From: Dichotomocladium elegans
Taxonomy: Eukaryota; Mucoromycota; Mucoromycetes; Mucorales; Lichtheimiaceae
Direction of reading: 5' to 3'
DNA: 64,000 nucleotides
Assembly: GCA_025716815.1 (NCBI GenBank)
Contig: JAIXMN010000012.1
Span: forward strand, 248,001 to 312,000
The notes under the pieces: generated by a model
Databases searched by the model: none
Told to the model about the DNA's origin: nothing
Seen by the model: the letters and a program-made list of their open reading frames with translations, nothing else
In this document: positions 24,713-36,772 of the stretch, in pieces
Numbering within the stretch: the first letter of the stretch is position 1
Layout: each line of letters starts with the position of its first letter
Translations under genes and position numbers: made by a program

Positions 24713-26302
24713 ATGTCCTGGAATCACTTTAATGTCAACATAGTTAATTCTTCCCCGTCCTCCACCTCTCCCATCAGCTCCCCTTTGGGATCGCCACTGC
24801 TTTCTCCTTCCGAATCGCCTTGCGATCAGCTTCATAATCAATTTGCAAAGCAAATATCGCTTCAGCCACCGCCTGTTAATTCTGCTGCCGCGAATCAGCT
24901 GCAACACCAGCCATCGTCGTCATCTTCAACAAAGAACAGTACTGGCAACACGTTTGTACACAAGCTTTACAAGTAGGGCTAGCGGTCGAAGCATGAAATG
25001 CTGAAATAGGGGGTTCGCTTACACTCCAGCGAATAGCATGGTTGTAGATAAACAATATCAGCATCTGATCGCCTGGACATACACTGGTACATCTTTTATC
25101 GTATGTAATATTAGCGAATTTGCCCGCGATGTGCTCCCCAAGCATTTTAAACACAACAACTTTAGCAGTTTTGTGCGACAGCTCAACATGTATGTTGATA
25201 TAGATCGATAAAGCGTGTGCAGGTGTGGGGAAATGGGGGGGGTTGCTGTGGATAAGTATAAATGATGACACATTCTACTTGTATAGGTATGGTGAGTTAT
25301 CGGTGCCTTCAAACAATCCCATGTTAATTGTGATCCAAAAGGTTTCCACAAAATCAACAAGAGCCCGCGAGGACATCGTGCATTAGCTGAGAATCAGATT
25401 TGGGAATTCTCACATTCGAAGTTTTTGCGGAACCGAGCTGATCTTTTAGATGAAATTAAGCGTAAAGCTCTGGAAAATGACGTTGTGCGCCGCGATCAGG
25501 GTGATTTCAATACACACATGGCGGTCATGCAGGTAGCACAGTCTGATATGATGCAGCAACTCGCTCATCTCCAGGAAAACTTCTCCCAAATCATGGTCGA
25601 GTTGAATGAAACCCGACGGAGGCAGCAGGCTCAGCAAGCCACGCTTAAACAAATGGTTGAATACATGATTCAGCAGGGAGCACCTCGTATGTATCCTATA
25701 ATGTGGTCAAGTGGAAACATACGGGGCTAATTTTTTACATTCCTCCAGTGCAGGTGCCACATGAATTGTCTCTCTTTGACATCAAACCCGAGCCCGAGAG
25801 CCATCAGCAAACTCCTCCTCCGATCTTTATTACATCGCCGCAAAACACATACTCGCAGCACCCTCACAACCATCAGACGCTTTCTTCATATCCGTCTACC
25901 TGTCTGAGCACAAACCATCCACAGCCATCACAGACTTCTCTACCTTCTCGACCGTCGATTCCGCTTACTGTGCAGACACAAAATCTGACCCCGCAACATC
26001 ATCAGCACCAGCATCCACAACTCGCCTCTTCGCCATCTCCTTCACAGCTAAGCCCTATGATATCGGCTGCCATGAGCACCCCGTTACCACCCAGTCCCGA
26101 TCCATCTGCATTACTGTCGGATGATGAGAATTTCTATGGACCGCATAGTCCCCATACGCCTAACATTATGCAGCGAAGCCTCAGCAGCAATCACCTCCTG
26201 CCAGATCCATACATGTTCCAACAGCACCCATCACCACAACAGCAACTGTCACCTACTATAGAATTTCCACATCATATACATAACTACGGAGAAGGCTCCT
26301 AA
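24713..26302 (+). CDS. heat-shock-factor-type transcription factor
   Basis: Nuclear regulator with an HSF winged-helix DNA-binding domain (about residues 79-185): FVHKLYN, then [20 protein letters not shown], then [16 protein letters not shown], then [15 protein letters not shown] coiled-coil trimerisation region (about 190-255, [21 protein letters not shown]) follows, then a long Pro/Gln/His/Ser-rich C-terminus, typical of activation regions. Coding exons: 24713-24972, 25037-25189, 25287-25291, 25342-25686, 25749-26302; 438 residues, phase closed. The third exon is only 5 nt (GTATG). It is flanked by TATAG and GTGAGT and is required to write N-M-Y-G across the recognition region. It may be the Hsf1/Sfl1/Skn7-related class; the paralogue cannot be decided. 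Confidence 0.92.
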
Positions 26303-26590
26303 ACGGATGACTATGTTCACTATGTGGTAGATGTACATTAGATCATTTATTTCTCACTCTATCTCCATCAGCTTCTTTTTTTCCTTTGTTCGAATGTACA
26401 TTATACTTTTCCTCTCCATCTTATCTCGTAATCACATCGTTTTTATACATATAAAGGTATGATCTCCTACCATTCCCCGGGACACTTGTTGCATGCCATT
26501 TTAGGAATCCAGTTTTCAACTCCGCCTAACAAAATGAGACGATGGGATACGCGCGTGTTGATGTACTTCCTCTTTTTTTAAATACTCAAA

Positions 26591-27997
26591 ATGGTAAGGT
26601 TTGAGGAATAGATGTGGGCGAAAGGAGGAAAAGAATATGCCTGCGCATGTCTTTGGGTGGATAGATAGCAGTGGACGAACGGATGGATGGATGGAGGGAT
26701 GGATGGATTTTGAGGAAAAAGGCGCTTTTTGGGAAGCGGCGCGCACTCAACTGTGGATGATGATACTCAATGGTTTGGCTGTTGGTTTTGTAGTCTGCTG
26801 CCAGACCCGTCCTTAACGTCTACTCTGAGAGTGGCAAGGCTGCCAATGCTACTGTGCCTGTCCCTGCTGTGTTCAAGGCTCCCATCCGCCCTGACATTGT
26901 CAACTTCGTCCACACTAACATGGCCAAGAACAAGCGTCAGCCCTACGCTGTCTCGGAGAAGGCTGGTCACCAGACCTCTGCTGAGTCTTGGGGTACCGGT
27001 CGTGCTGTTGCGCGTATTCCCCGTGTCAATGGCTCTGGTACTCACCGTGCTGGCCAGGCTGCTTTCGGTAACATGTGCCGTTCCGGTCGCATGTTCGCAC
27101 CTACCAAGACGTGGCGCAAGTGGCACATCAAGACCAACCTCAACCAGAAGCGCTTCGCTACCGCTTCTGCTTTGGCCGCCTCTGCCCTCCCCTCGTTGGT
27201 GATGGCCCGCGGTCACCGTGTTGAGAAGATCGAGGAGGTTCCTCTCGTTGTGGAAGACAAGGTCGAGGCTATTGCCAAGACCAAGGAGGCCGTTGCTGTC
27301 CTCAAGGCTTTGAACGCCTACGATGATGTTGCCAAGGTGTCCAACTCTCGCAAGCTCCGCGCTGGTGTCGGTAAGCTCCGTAACCGCCGTCACCGCCAGC
27401 GCCGTGGTCCTCTTGTCATCTACAATGAGGACAACGGTATCACCAAGGCTTTCCGCAACCTTCCTGGTGTCGAGATCGTCAACGTCCGCCGCCTCAACCT
27501 GTTGCAGCTTGCCCCTGGTGGTCACCTCGGCCGATTCATCATCTGGACCAAGAGCGCTGTTGCCATGCTCGATGAACTCTATGGTACCTACGAGACCCCT
27601 GCTTCGTTGAAGAAGGACTACATCTTGCCCGCCCACATCATGACCAACCCCGATGTGACCCGTTTGATCAACTCGGATGAAGTCCAGTCTGTCGTCCGTG
27701 CTGCTGGTCCCAAGGTTACCAAGCGTCCCTTCACCCAGAAGAAGAATCCTCTTCGCAACCAGGGTGTCATGAACCGCTTGAACCCCTATGCTCAGGTCCT
27801 CCGCCGCGCCGAGATCTTGAGAGCCGACAGAGCCAAGGCTAATGCCAAGGTTACCAAGAAGGCTGCTCCCGCTCCCAAGAAGAAGGCTGACACCTCTGCC
27901 TCCAAGAAGTGTAAGTAGAGAGGCATAATGCAGGTGTAGAATGATCATTAATCGCTTTCTTTTATTCTTAGACTTGGAAATTCTCCACTCTGCCTAA
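26591..27997 (+). CDS. RPL4: 60S ribosomal protein L4 (uL4)
   Basis: Core large-subunit protein lining the peptide exit tunnel. Coding exons: 26591-26593 (the ATG alone), 26794-27910, 27972-27997; 381 residues. CAAAATG|GTAAGG gives a start codon followed at once by a donor; the 200-nt intron then joins in phase 0 to [12 protein letters not shown]. Family blocks are essentially intact: [73 protein letters not shown] and [11 protein letters not shown]. The last intron (GTAAGT) yields a C-terminus Y-L-E-I-L-H-S-A that parallels the yeast L4 tail; reading on instead would stop two codons later. Codon use is strongly C-ending and unlike neighbours, as expected of a highly expressed gene. A run of GGATGGAT-like repeats lies inside intron 1. 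Confidence 0.96.
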
Positions 27998-28830
27998 GTC
28001 TCCGCGCTACGGTGCTGAAACGTTGACACGCATCCGTCCAAATCACGCTTTTGTTCCTACGTGTAGTTTGTGTTTTGAGGCAATAATAAAACAACGGAAT
28101 GGATGCGCGAGTGTGTGCGATATAAAGTACAGGATCCTCATGTGATCAAATCCTGAGGGTCATGATGGATCGGGGAAGGTTGTTTTTGTCTGCACGTGGA
28201 GCCGCTTGTCAGGAAGGTAACAATGCAAAGGCCATATTAGGAAATCGGGTACAACAAAGAATACTTAGCTTGCATCGCAACTCATTCAGCACAGCCTATG
28301 TTTGGGTAAGAGGTCTGTCCAAAGAGGAAGGAGCGCCGTAAATAACAATCGGTTCCTTATTCGAACAACGCATATATACCATTATAATGTGTGCGTGCGT
28401 GCGTGTGATCGTGCTGGGGGATGGGACACTAGAGATTGCTATATTACGCTGAGCCGCAAATGGCTGCAATGCGAAGAGGCGCATGAGGGAAGTTGAGGGG
28501 GGTGAGGAGATCTCTTCATTATCGGTTCAGTCTTGTTGAGCAGCGAGGAGAGTGGTTTGGATTGCATAAGCACGCAGGAGGTTGCACACGCCTTCGTCTT
28601 TTGTCGGCGCAGACGCTTAGAATGGAGAAATGGCAACAACTTAGGAAATCTAGAGTGACCTGACAGAGCCACGAAGCTTAATAAAGCCCTACCAAGAGCA
28701 CGCACTAAGCAGCAGTCCTCCTCTTTTTTTTTTTTGTACAATGGCTCGACTTTTTTTTTACCCACTCACCCTCCAGTTCCATCACCATCTTTCTTTCTCT
28801 TGCTTTTATATATCAGACTGACTCCTCCAT
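27998..28830. other. intergenic between RPL4 and the homeodomain gene
   Basis: No exon recognised; contains a T-rich tract near 28720-28760 and a pyrimidine-rich stretch ahead of the next start codon. Confidence 0.4.
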
Positions 28831-29653
28831 ATGTCCGCCGTTCGTCAAGGCGTACGTCCCTTGTCATAAACTATACATGCGGCAATCGCTAACGGAATTG
28901 TCGCTTTTTTATCATTGTCTAGACACGAACCTTTTCACCGCTTGTTCTTTATCATGAGAACGGTGGTCCATACGCAGAACCGTATCAGATCGATCGCCAT
29001 CTTCAAAAGACAACCGAGATGCTTCGATATAATGCCGGACTTTGGACGACAGCATACATGGATCCGCCACCATCGCCTGGCCCTGCCATATCCGCCCAGG
29101 CACCTGTGAGTCAATCATCCTCTCCACCTCTCACACCAACGGCCTCCATATCGTCCTCGAGCTGGTCCTCGGCAACAGCTGTAGCCGATCGGCACAGCCG
29201 ACACCACACCGGCAGCAGTGGCGGCAACAACAGCAGCAACAACAACAACAATAAACGGAGGCGCGGCAACTTGCCCAAGCAGGTGACCGAGTTCCTCAAA
29301 GGATGGCTTGTCGACCATAAACAGCATCCCTACCCTTCCGAAAAAGAAAAGCATCAACTCGCCCACGAGACAGGGCTGACCGTCAATCAGATCTCGAACT
29401 GGTTTATCAACGGACGGCGCCGTTACTTACAACCCCTTCTTGAATCAGAATCTCTGCAACAGCAACTGCTTCTTTATCAGCAACACCAATCGTCGACTTA
29501 TGGGATGCGTATGTATATATATATTTATATATTTTCTTTGCTGAAAGTTCAAATTAAATAGGACGACGGCAATCATGGGCTTTGGCAAGCACCATCCACC
29601 ACCCGCATCGTCATGTGGTGTATGCGGATCGGGGCACCCATGACACCACTTGA
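28831..29653 (+). CDS. TALE-class homeodomain transcription factor
   Basis: Three exons: 28831-28851, 28923-29508, 29562-29653; 232 residues. The homeobox KN-type (TALE) domain occupies about residues 117-179: KRRRGNLPKQVTEFLKGWL, with the three-residue loop extension around HPYPSEKEK, and recognition helix NQISNWFINGRRR. Upstream is a Pro/Ser/Asn-rich linker with an Asn run encoded by AAC/AAT repeats. The C-terminus is Gln-rich, then changes through the last intron to a short His-rich tail. TALE proteins in fungi act in mating-type or developmental control. No second homeobox or HMG gene lies nearby, so a mating-locus role is not supported here. The first exon is seven codons and rests on a GTACGT donor and correct phase. 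Confidence 0.88.
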
Positions 29654-30560
29654 TCCCTCTGGTGTCACACGTCAACTCTCTTTTTCTTTTTAACCGCAAT
29701 TTTCTTTGACATCGTGTGACTTGTCTGTGCGTCCACTCTCCATCACCGACACTTTCTCTCGCTTTTTGTATTTTTGCATTACGCTCGTCTGTCTCCTTCT
29801 CCCCCTTTGTCTGGACTCTACTCAAATGTTGAAGGAGAAAGAAACCAAAACACCATCTGTACTTTTTTAGATATGCATATCTGGACACTGCACATGACGA
29901 TTCATGGATGTATGTAGTACCATCTTCTCCATATATCTCTCCTGTTTGTACAACCCTCCCATCTTCCTCCCCTTCTTCATATCATACATACCATTTTAAA
30001 TACATCGATATCTCTTCATCAGTCGGAAGGTGCTAGGGAAACATCCTTAGAAAATGTCCAAGAGACACATTCAAATATAAGCATCTCTCCATGGCAAAAC
30101 GAGAAAAGAAAAGAATCCTTGGAATAAACAAGGCGCCTTGGTTTTTTCCTCGATGGCAGAAATCCCTCAATCCGAAATCCCCACACCGGTCCTACCTTTT
30201 TCGCTGAAGAGCGAGACATGATAATCAACCTGATGGATGGGGGTCATGTGCAACATTTCAATTTAGCATATCCAAATCTGCGGGTTGAAAGAGCAGTCTA
30301 TGCCGGGCTGGGCTAGTCCCAAGCCTTCTTTTCTTTGATTGCTTGAATGACGTAATTTTTTTCGTGTGTGTATATCGTGTGTGGTGATTGGAGGATGGTA
30401 GGGGGTTATGAGGAGGATGGATGAGGCTCTTGGCGGGAAAAGAAACACGCATTCACACACAAAGGATGAGATACAAGCGAGTTGAGAAACTCGTAATTTT
30501 TTTTCCTTCACGCGTAACACACTCTTTTTTAATTTTTTTTTTTTTTTGACTTCATCCCTC
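29654..30560. other. intergenic between the TALE and RNA14 genes
   Basis: About 0.9 kb, C/T-rich in places, ending in a long T tract directly before the RNA14 start. No exon recognised. Confidence 0.4.
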
Positions 30561-33500
30561 ATGGACAATTTGTCTATTCCTGAGAATCCACCCAACGTTA
30601 ATACCGTGGAGGAGGAGATGTTGCCTTTGGACGAAAAGATTGAACAGTCCGCGCAACCAACACACGTAGCCAATGATGGCGAAGAGTCTGAATCCGCTGT
30701 TTCTGCTGCTGATGCCCTCCCTACTGAGACTCACGACCCGATGCAGGAAGATGAGCCTCAGGAGCCACAGAAAGAAGAGCAGCAGCCACAACAGCAGCCA
30801 GAACAAGAGCATGTGCCCATGAGCGCAGATGTTGCTACTAATGAAGAGGAAAAGGCTCCTGAACATCAGCACTCGGAGGCTGAGAAAGTAGACGATCAAA
30901 AGCCTAATGACACGCTGGCGATGGACATAACACCTACACCTCCGACGATCCAGCAGCAGGCAGGACCAGAGCAGCAAGCAACATCGTCGTCTGCGCCCGT
31001 ACCGCCTGCTACCATCTTTAGCGAACCCGCGTCATGGCAGATCCCACCGAGTGCGCTGCAGCCAAGCAATGTCAATAATCGCATGGAAACAACCCCAGAT
31101 CCTCAACCTCTTGTGAATAAAGGCAATCTCAAGCGCGATAGAATGGAGCAACGGATTGCGAAGAATCAATACGATGTCAATGCCTGGCTGACATTGATCA
31201 ACGACATTCAACAGACGGGCGATTTGACAGCCACGCGCGAGATTTATGAGCGATTCCTTCAAGTTTTCCCAACATCAGTAAGTTCCATTTTCCTGAATAA
31301 AACAAAACACCGTCCGGCCTCCACATCCAGCAATCTCTCCCTCTCTCTCTCTCTCTCGCAATCGCCCTTTTTCATGGTGTACGCTGCCCACTTGCATACT
31401 CTTTGGCAAGGAAAAGAAACAGGAACTCGCGAGCATTTTTTGCTTGTGTTCGCTGATTCTTCACATCCCGCCCTCTGTTTTCTTTTCCGAGTGGGCGATG
31501 CGCACTTTCTTTTTCCTTCTCCTTGGGAACGAACGAGGTTTTTCTCGAGAGCAAGGGGAATGGCGTCGGAAATGCATAGGAGAGAAAGGATGGAAAGGAT
31601 GGACTGGAGGGGAGCGGTTCTTTTTTATTTCTCCTGGCGAGGGAAGAGGAGGGTGTTTATAAGTCAGGCAGGAGACTGGAAGAACACACCTTGGAGGAAC
31701 AGTGGCCGATGGAACGAAACGCACGATGACTGAATGTATTCTTTCTTCTCTTCCTTATTGTAGCCGAGACAATGGCTTGCGTACCTGGAACTGGAGTTAA
31801 AGTACTCGAATTTCAATGAAGTTGAGGCCATATTCACGCGTTGCTTAAAGACCGTCCTCTCCGTGGATTTGTGGAAGTTCTACCTTGGCTACATTCGTCG
31901 AATCAATCAATCCGACTCGGGTTCATCTGCTGCCACGCCCGAGGCGCGCGCCATTATTGAAAAGGCTTACGAGTATGTCCTGAACAACGTTGGCATTGAC
32001 AGAGAGGCAGGTCCCATCTGGGCTGACTATATCTACTTTCTGAAGTCTGCCGAGGTAATTTCATTTTACAAGCTGGTTGGTGGCGGGAAGAAGCGTGACA
32101 AAGACAGGAAATTCATGGTCGTGTATTAGACGACAAATACATGGGAAGAACAGCGCAAGATGGACAGCACGCGCCGGACTTATCAGAAGGCGGTGGCTAT
32201 CCCGTTGAACAACGTTGAACACCTTTGGAAAGAATATGACCAGTGGGAAAACAACCTGAACCGATTGACGGTAAATGCCCCCTTTTTCCATTATGCATAA
32301 TCGAGATGATGGTCGTTTTTTTTTCTAATGCTCTCTTCCAGGCCAAGAAATTCCTAGGCGAAAAGTCAGCAGCTTACATGACCGCACGCACCGCCCTCCG
32401 AGAGATGAAGGCCATGACCGATAATATCAATCGCGGCACGGTGCCGAAGCCTCCACAATGGACTGAGAAGGAGATTAACCAGGTAAATAATAAAACAAGA
32501 AACCACACACAAAGGAGCGACCCTGGGTTGGAGAATGTTCACATGTGTGAGCGAGTGTTCCGAGTGTCTGTGCGCGTGTGTGAAAATGTGTGTGTGTGTG
32601 TATATCAGGGTGTTAGTTGGCAGATGTGCCACCGCTGTGCTTGCGTGCGTGTGTCTTGCCCGCGTCTCCCACGCCACCGCTCTCTCTCTCTGTCTCTGTC
32701 TCTCAGTCATTTATCATTTCTTTTTTTGGTTTTCCCATCTAGTTGGATTTATGGAAACAATATATTCAATGGGAGAAGAGTAACCCTCTTCAGTTGGATG
32801 AAGAAAACCTGGTAATGGAGCGCGTGGCCTATGTCTACCAGCAAGCTTTTCTTGTGTTGAGATTCTATCCAGAGATTTGGTATGATTTCGCCATGTATTA
32901 TAATGAGATGGGAAAACCCGAGAAGGCGATAAGCGTGCTTAAGAAGGGCATTGAAGTGATACCCACAAGGTAAGTTAGTTTTTTATATGATTTACTGTGA
33001 GGTGGAGAGTGTAAAGTTCATCTTGAATTGATCGATAACACCTTATCTGAAAAGCCTTCTTCTGAATTTCGCCCATGTTGAACTATGCGAGGCTCGACGT
33101 CAGCTGGACGATGCCCGTCAGACATTTGACTCTCTTCTCGAACACCTTGACCAGGACATTGATAAGATCAAGGCCGTTGCGCAGGAGGAGATCGACAAAA
33201 TTCAACGCGATGCAGACGAGGAGCGGATGGGTATGAATCTCTCGGACGATATCGATGGCGAGGTACGCGAGCAGCTGCGCACGCGCGAGAAACAGGTCAA
33301 GAAGGAGCAAGAGGAGATTGAGGAGCGAATGAAAGCCCAGGTTCACAAACTTGCAAAGGGTTGTTCGCTTGTGTGGATCAGCTACATGCGTTTTGCCCGA
33401 CGCACAGAGGCAAGTTCCAGAGTCTGGGGTGCGCAGGATGGTTTTTTTTCTTTTGCCTAGCGTGCCTAATCGAAATGCTCTCGACCGTTATAGGGTATTA

Positions 33501-35469
33501 AGGCAGCTCGTGCTTTGTTCTCCCGCGCGCGCAAGGCAACCAACCGCACCTACCATGTTTTTGTAGCTTCGGGTACGATGATGCTCTCTTTATTCTATAT
33601 ACATAGAGAGAATCGAGTCATGGTTACTGATTGTAATCCATTATGCTCGCTTTTTTTCTATAGCTTTGATGGAATACCACAATAGCAAGGATGCTACAGT
33701 TGCAGGCAAGATTTTCGGCCTGGGCCTCAAGCAGTTTGCGGATGATCCAGATTATGTTTCCATCTACCTTGACTATCTCATCCAAATGAACGACGACAAC
33801 AGTAAGTCCGGCTACACAGTTTCGGAAAATGATGTGCTTAATGTTTACGGACCCGATTTTCAGATACACGGGCCTTGTTTGAAAAGACTCTTGCGACGAT
33901 GCCTGCGTCGAAGGCTGAGCCTATCTGGCACAAGTTCCTGGACTACGAGAATAAATATGGCGATCTTCAAGGTATCCAAAGCGTGGAAAAACGCCGCCAC
34001 GAGACGCTTCCAAATAGTAAGTTCTTGTCATCACCGCTTTCTTGCAGCTAGAACATCATTATTTATCTTTTGTATCAGTTTCCATGGCCCAATCCTTCCT
34101 TGAGCGTCACAGCTACCTCGACATCCACTCGATTGAAGAATTGGACCTCGGAGCGGAAGCGCGCGAATCCAAGTTGGCAGATAGCAAACTGGGAGGCCCG
34201 GCGGGAGGTGTGACAGCTGCAGCTGCAGCCGCAGCTGTTGCTTCCACAACACCGGCGACGGGTGCTCCGTCGTCAAGCGGTGGTGTCGGTGGCGCCGCTG
34301 GTATTGGCGCTGGCGGCGGAGCCGGCGACCGCCTTCATCACCATAAAAAAGACGGGAAACGACCCCTCCTTGAGCCTGTGAATCCTGAGCGATACCCTCG
34401 CCCTGATTTCAGTATGTGGCAGTCCTTCAAGCCGACCGAGTCTCGCAGACCGATCCCTCCGCCGAGCGCACCCACTGCAGGGATCCCAAGCAGCGGCGGA
34501 AGGGCGACTCATAAGGAGACTGCTATGCCTTCGACCGCGGCCACATCCTCCCTCCTACACTCTCCTGTTGTCCCACCCGCATCGCAAAAGCCTCCCATGG
34601 GCGATCTCTCGTCGGGTCTAGTGCCACCGAAGCTGGGCACCGGCACCGGCACCGGCACCGGCACCGGCGGCGGCACCATCGGTATTCCTCCACAACCCCA
34701 AGCGCCGCAGCAACAGTCACTCCAGCCACCGCCGCTGCCACCCTCCACGCCACAACAGCAACAGCAAGCCGCATCCTTGCCTCCCTCGTCACAATGGAGT
34801 CAACCATCCTCAGCACCGCCGCAACAGCAAGCGCATGCTCTTCAGCAAGGCTTACCTGATCCGGTTGCCTACTTTGTTTCAAATCTTCCACCAGCACATA
34901 CGTTTAATGGTAACGTGATCCCCGCTATATAGATCTGTGTGTGTATCTGTTGAGCTAAATACATTTCGTTTAAAGGACCCCCGATCCAGGCCGATGAATT
35001 GGTAGATCTCTTACGCAACATCATCATTATGCCACCTCAAGGTGCACCACCACCAGGTGGCGGCCGGGGCCCGATACAGCAGCAGCAATCCAAGCCTATG
35101 GCAGGAGGCGGAGGCGGCATGCCGCCGCCGCGAGACATGCCTCCCCAACGAGGAGGATTTGGTGGTGGACGCGGCGGTGGTGGTGCTGGTGCTGGTGGCG
35201 GCGGTGGTCGGCAAGGTGGTGGCGGATTTAACAAGAGAGGAGGCGGTCAAGGACGTGGCGGCGGCCGTCAAAACTTGAAGCGCCGGGCACGAGATGATTA
35301 TGATGATGAGTTCCAATCGCACAAAGGTAAATATGCGAGCTTATCCGAATTGTTTTTCTTTCGCTTACACACACTGGCCTTTCTAGGTATGGGGCCCAAT
35401 CGACCGCCTACCTATGACCTGTTCAGGGCACGACAACAAAAACGACATAGAGATGATCCAGGCTATTGA
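30561..35469 (+). CDS. RNA14: mRNA 3'-end processing factor Rna14/CstF77 with an RGG-like C-terminal extension
   Basis: HAT-repeat scaffold of cleavage factor IA/CstF, needed for cleavage and polyadenylation. Twelve exons: 30561-31277, 31764-32054, 32130-32270, 32342-32482, 32743-32969, 33055-33409, 33494-33572, 33664-33801, 33864-34016, 34079-34909, 34976-35326, 35387-35469; 1168 residues, phase closed. An acidic Gln/Glu-rich leader (about 1-190) precedes HAT repeats with W-L/Y and P signatures ([14 protein letters not shown], [57 protein letters not shown]). A low-complexity hinge and a short hydrophobic segment follow ([14 protein letters not shown], the 'monkeytail'-like region). The end is extended by a Gly-rich block with RGG/RGGG units. 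The intron after 33409 needs a GC donor (GAG|GCAAGT). Intron 1 holds a CT microsatellite; exon 10 has a GGCACC hexamer repeat. Confidence 0.93.
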
Positions 35470-35722
35470 TATAGTTCCATATCTGTAATGTCTGGCTTGT
35501 ACAAAGAAAGGATAACAAATGACAAACATTTTTCTTAAAAAACAAAAAGCTCATGGTTGAAGAGTCTTTGGAGGAGCGTACTCGATATGCGTTATATTAA
35601 TAAGCGAGTGTATTGTATGTACAAGCGTTTTCGCGCTATGTGTGTGCGTGCCTCTGAGCGAGATGAAAAGGGGTTATGTATAGATATGGGTACAGTACGT
35701 AATATAGAAAGGAAGGTTAAGT

Positions 35723-36133
35723 TCAGTTGCAGCTTGGCGCGTAAGCTGGGACGATGGGCAAGAAGTGGATGGCCTGGAGATAGGTCGGCGGGGGTTCGAT
35801 GGGCGTGTATTCGGGTGGAGGCGAGCCGGGATAGTCGTGGAATGGAATGACGACGGGCAGCTCGAGGGTGATGATGGATGTGTCGTCGTCGACGGTCATG
35901 CGGATCACGACGTGATACTTGATATCCAGAAGATGCCCTTCTGAATCCTGAGGCAAATTGGAAGGGAGGACAAAGAGGATCGTATCTGCAATGCTTTGGC
36001 TGTCCAGTTCTGGTGGTGACATCCATCCAAGCGGGTAGTTCTCGTAGTTGATGCTTTGAAAGAAAAGCATTTAGATAGAGTGTTCTCATTCCCCGCCCGC
36101 GCACGCCCGCCCGCCCGACATACACACCCCCCA

Positions 36134-36167
<34 letters not shown>

Positions 36168-36772
36168 CGCGGTTAGTTTACTTACCATTCGTGCTCAACC
36201 GATGACCGCCACTGAACACTCTGCCGGAGACCACATCGAAAAGACCGGATGGTCGATCTCGCAGAGAGATGGAATAAGAGCCGGATGCGTCGGTGGGCGT
36301 CGCAGAATGCCGATGCGCTGTAGAGAACACCCGCCACTGTCTTGCCGCAGAGCGTGTGCGGCACCGTTGGAGGAGGCAGGACGACCATTTCCTTGACGGC
36401 GTGAACGTCCGGGCTAAAGATGGATTTCGAAGATGCTGTAGCCTGCAGCTGATACTCGACCAGTCCTTGCGGGATGCGCGACGTCGCGGGGATCTTGGCC
36501 GGCAGCTCGAGCTGGAACGGAAATCGATGTTGCCCCGCTGGAAGCCACTGCGCCTGGTCGTCCGCAAAGAGCACCTGGCTCATGGAGCAAACAACGTCGG
36601 ATTTGTGGCCGACGTGCACACGCCCCTCGAAGGAGACCATGACCTTTTTCGTCTGCATGGGTCTCGCGAGGACGAGATGAACCTCTCCTATGAGTGGGCA
36701 GCCGGGTGTGAGGATCGTCGAGGTGGTGTCAAAATATAGAAAGGATTGTTTGCTGTGCTTGAGGATCGACAT
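35723..36772 (-). CDS. alpha-arrestin (arrestin-related trafficking adaptor) with two PPxY motifs
   Basis: Two exons, 36772-36186 and 36053-35723; 305 residues. The N-terminal arrestin fold begins with a Y-F-D-T-T-S-T-I-L-T-P-G line. It shows PLIGEVHLVLARPMQTKKVMVSFEGR, then the family loop RFPFQLELPAKIPATS followed by GLVEYQLQA. The C-terminal arrestin half runs over the intron to VIRMTVDD...ITLELPVVIPFHDYP. The tail contains PPEY (275-278) and PPTY (284-287), the motifs by which such adaptors recruit NEDD4/Rsp5 ubiquitin ligases to plasma-membrane cargo. The protein is shorter than most yeast ARTs and closer to animal ARRDC size. The intron contains a CA microsatellite (36137-36164). Cargo unknown. 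Confidence 0.85.

Noticed and set aside
27911..27918. RPL4 ending at Cys-Lys-stop without the last intron
   Set aside because: A strong GTAAGT donor sits exactly there, and the spliced tail (YLEILHSA) resembles the known end of yeast L4.
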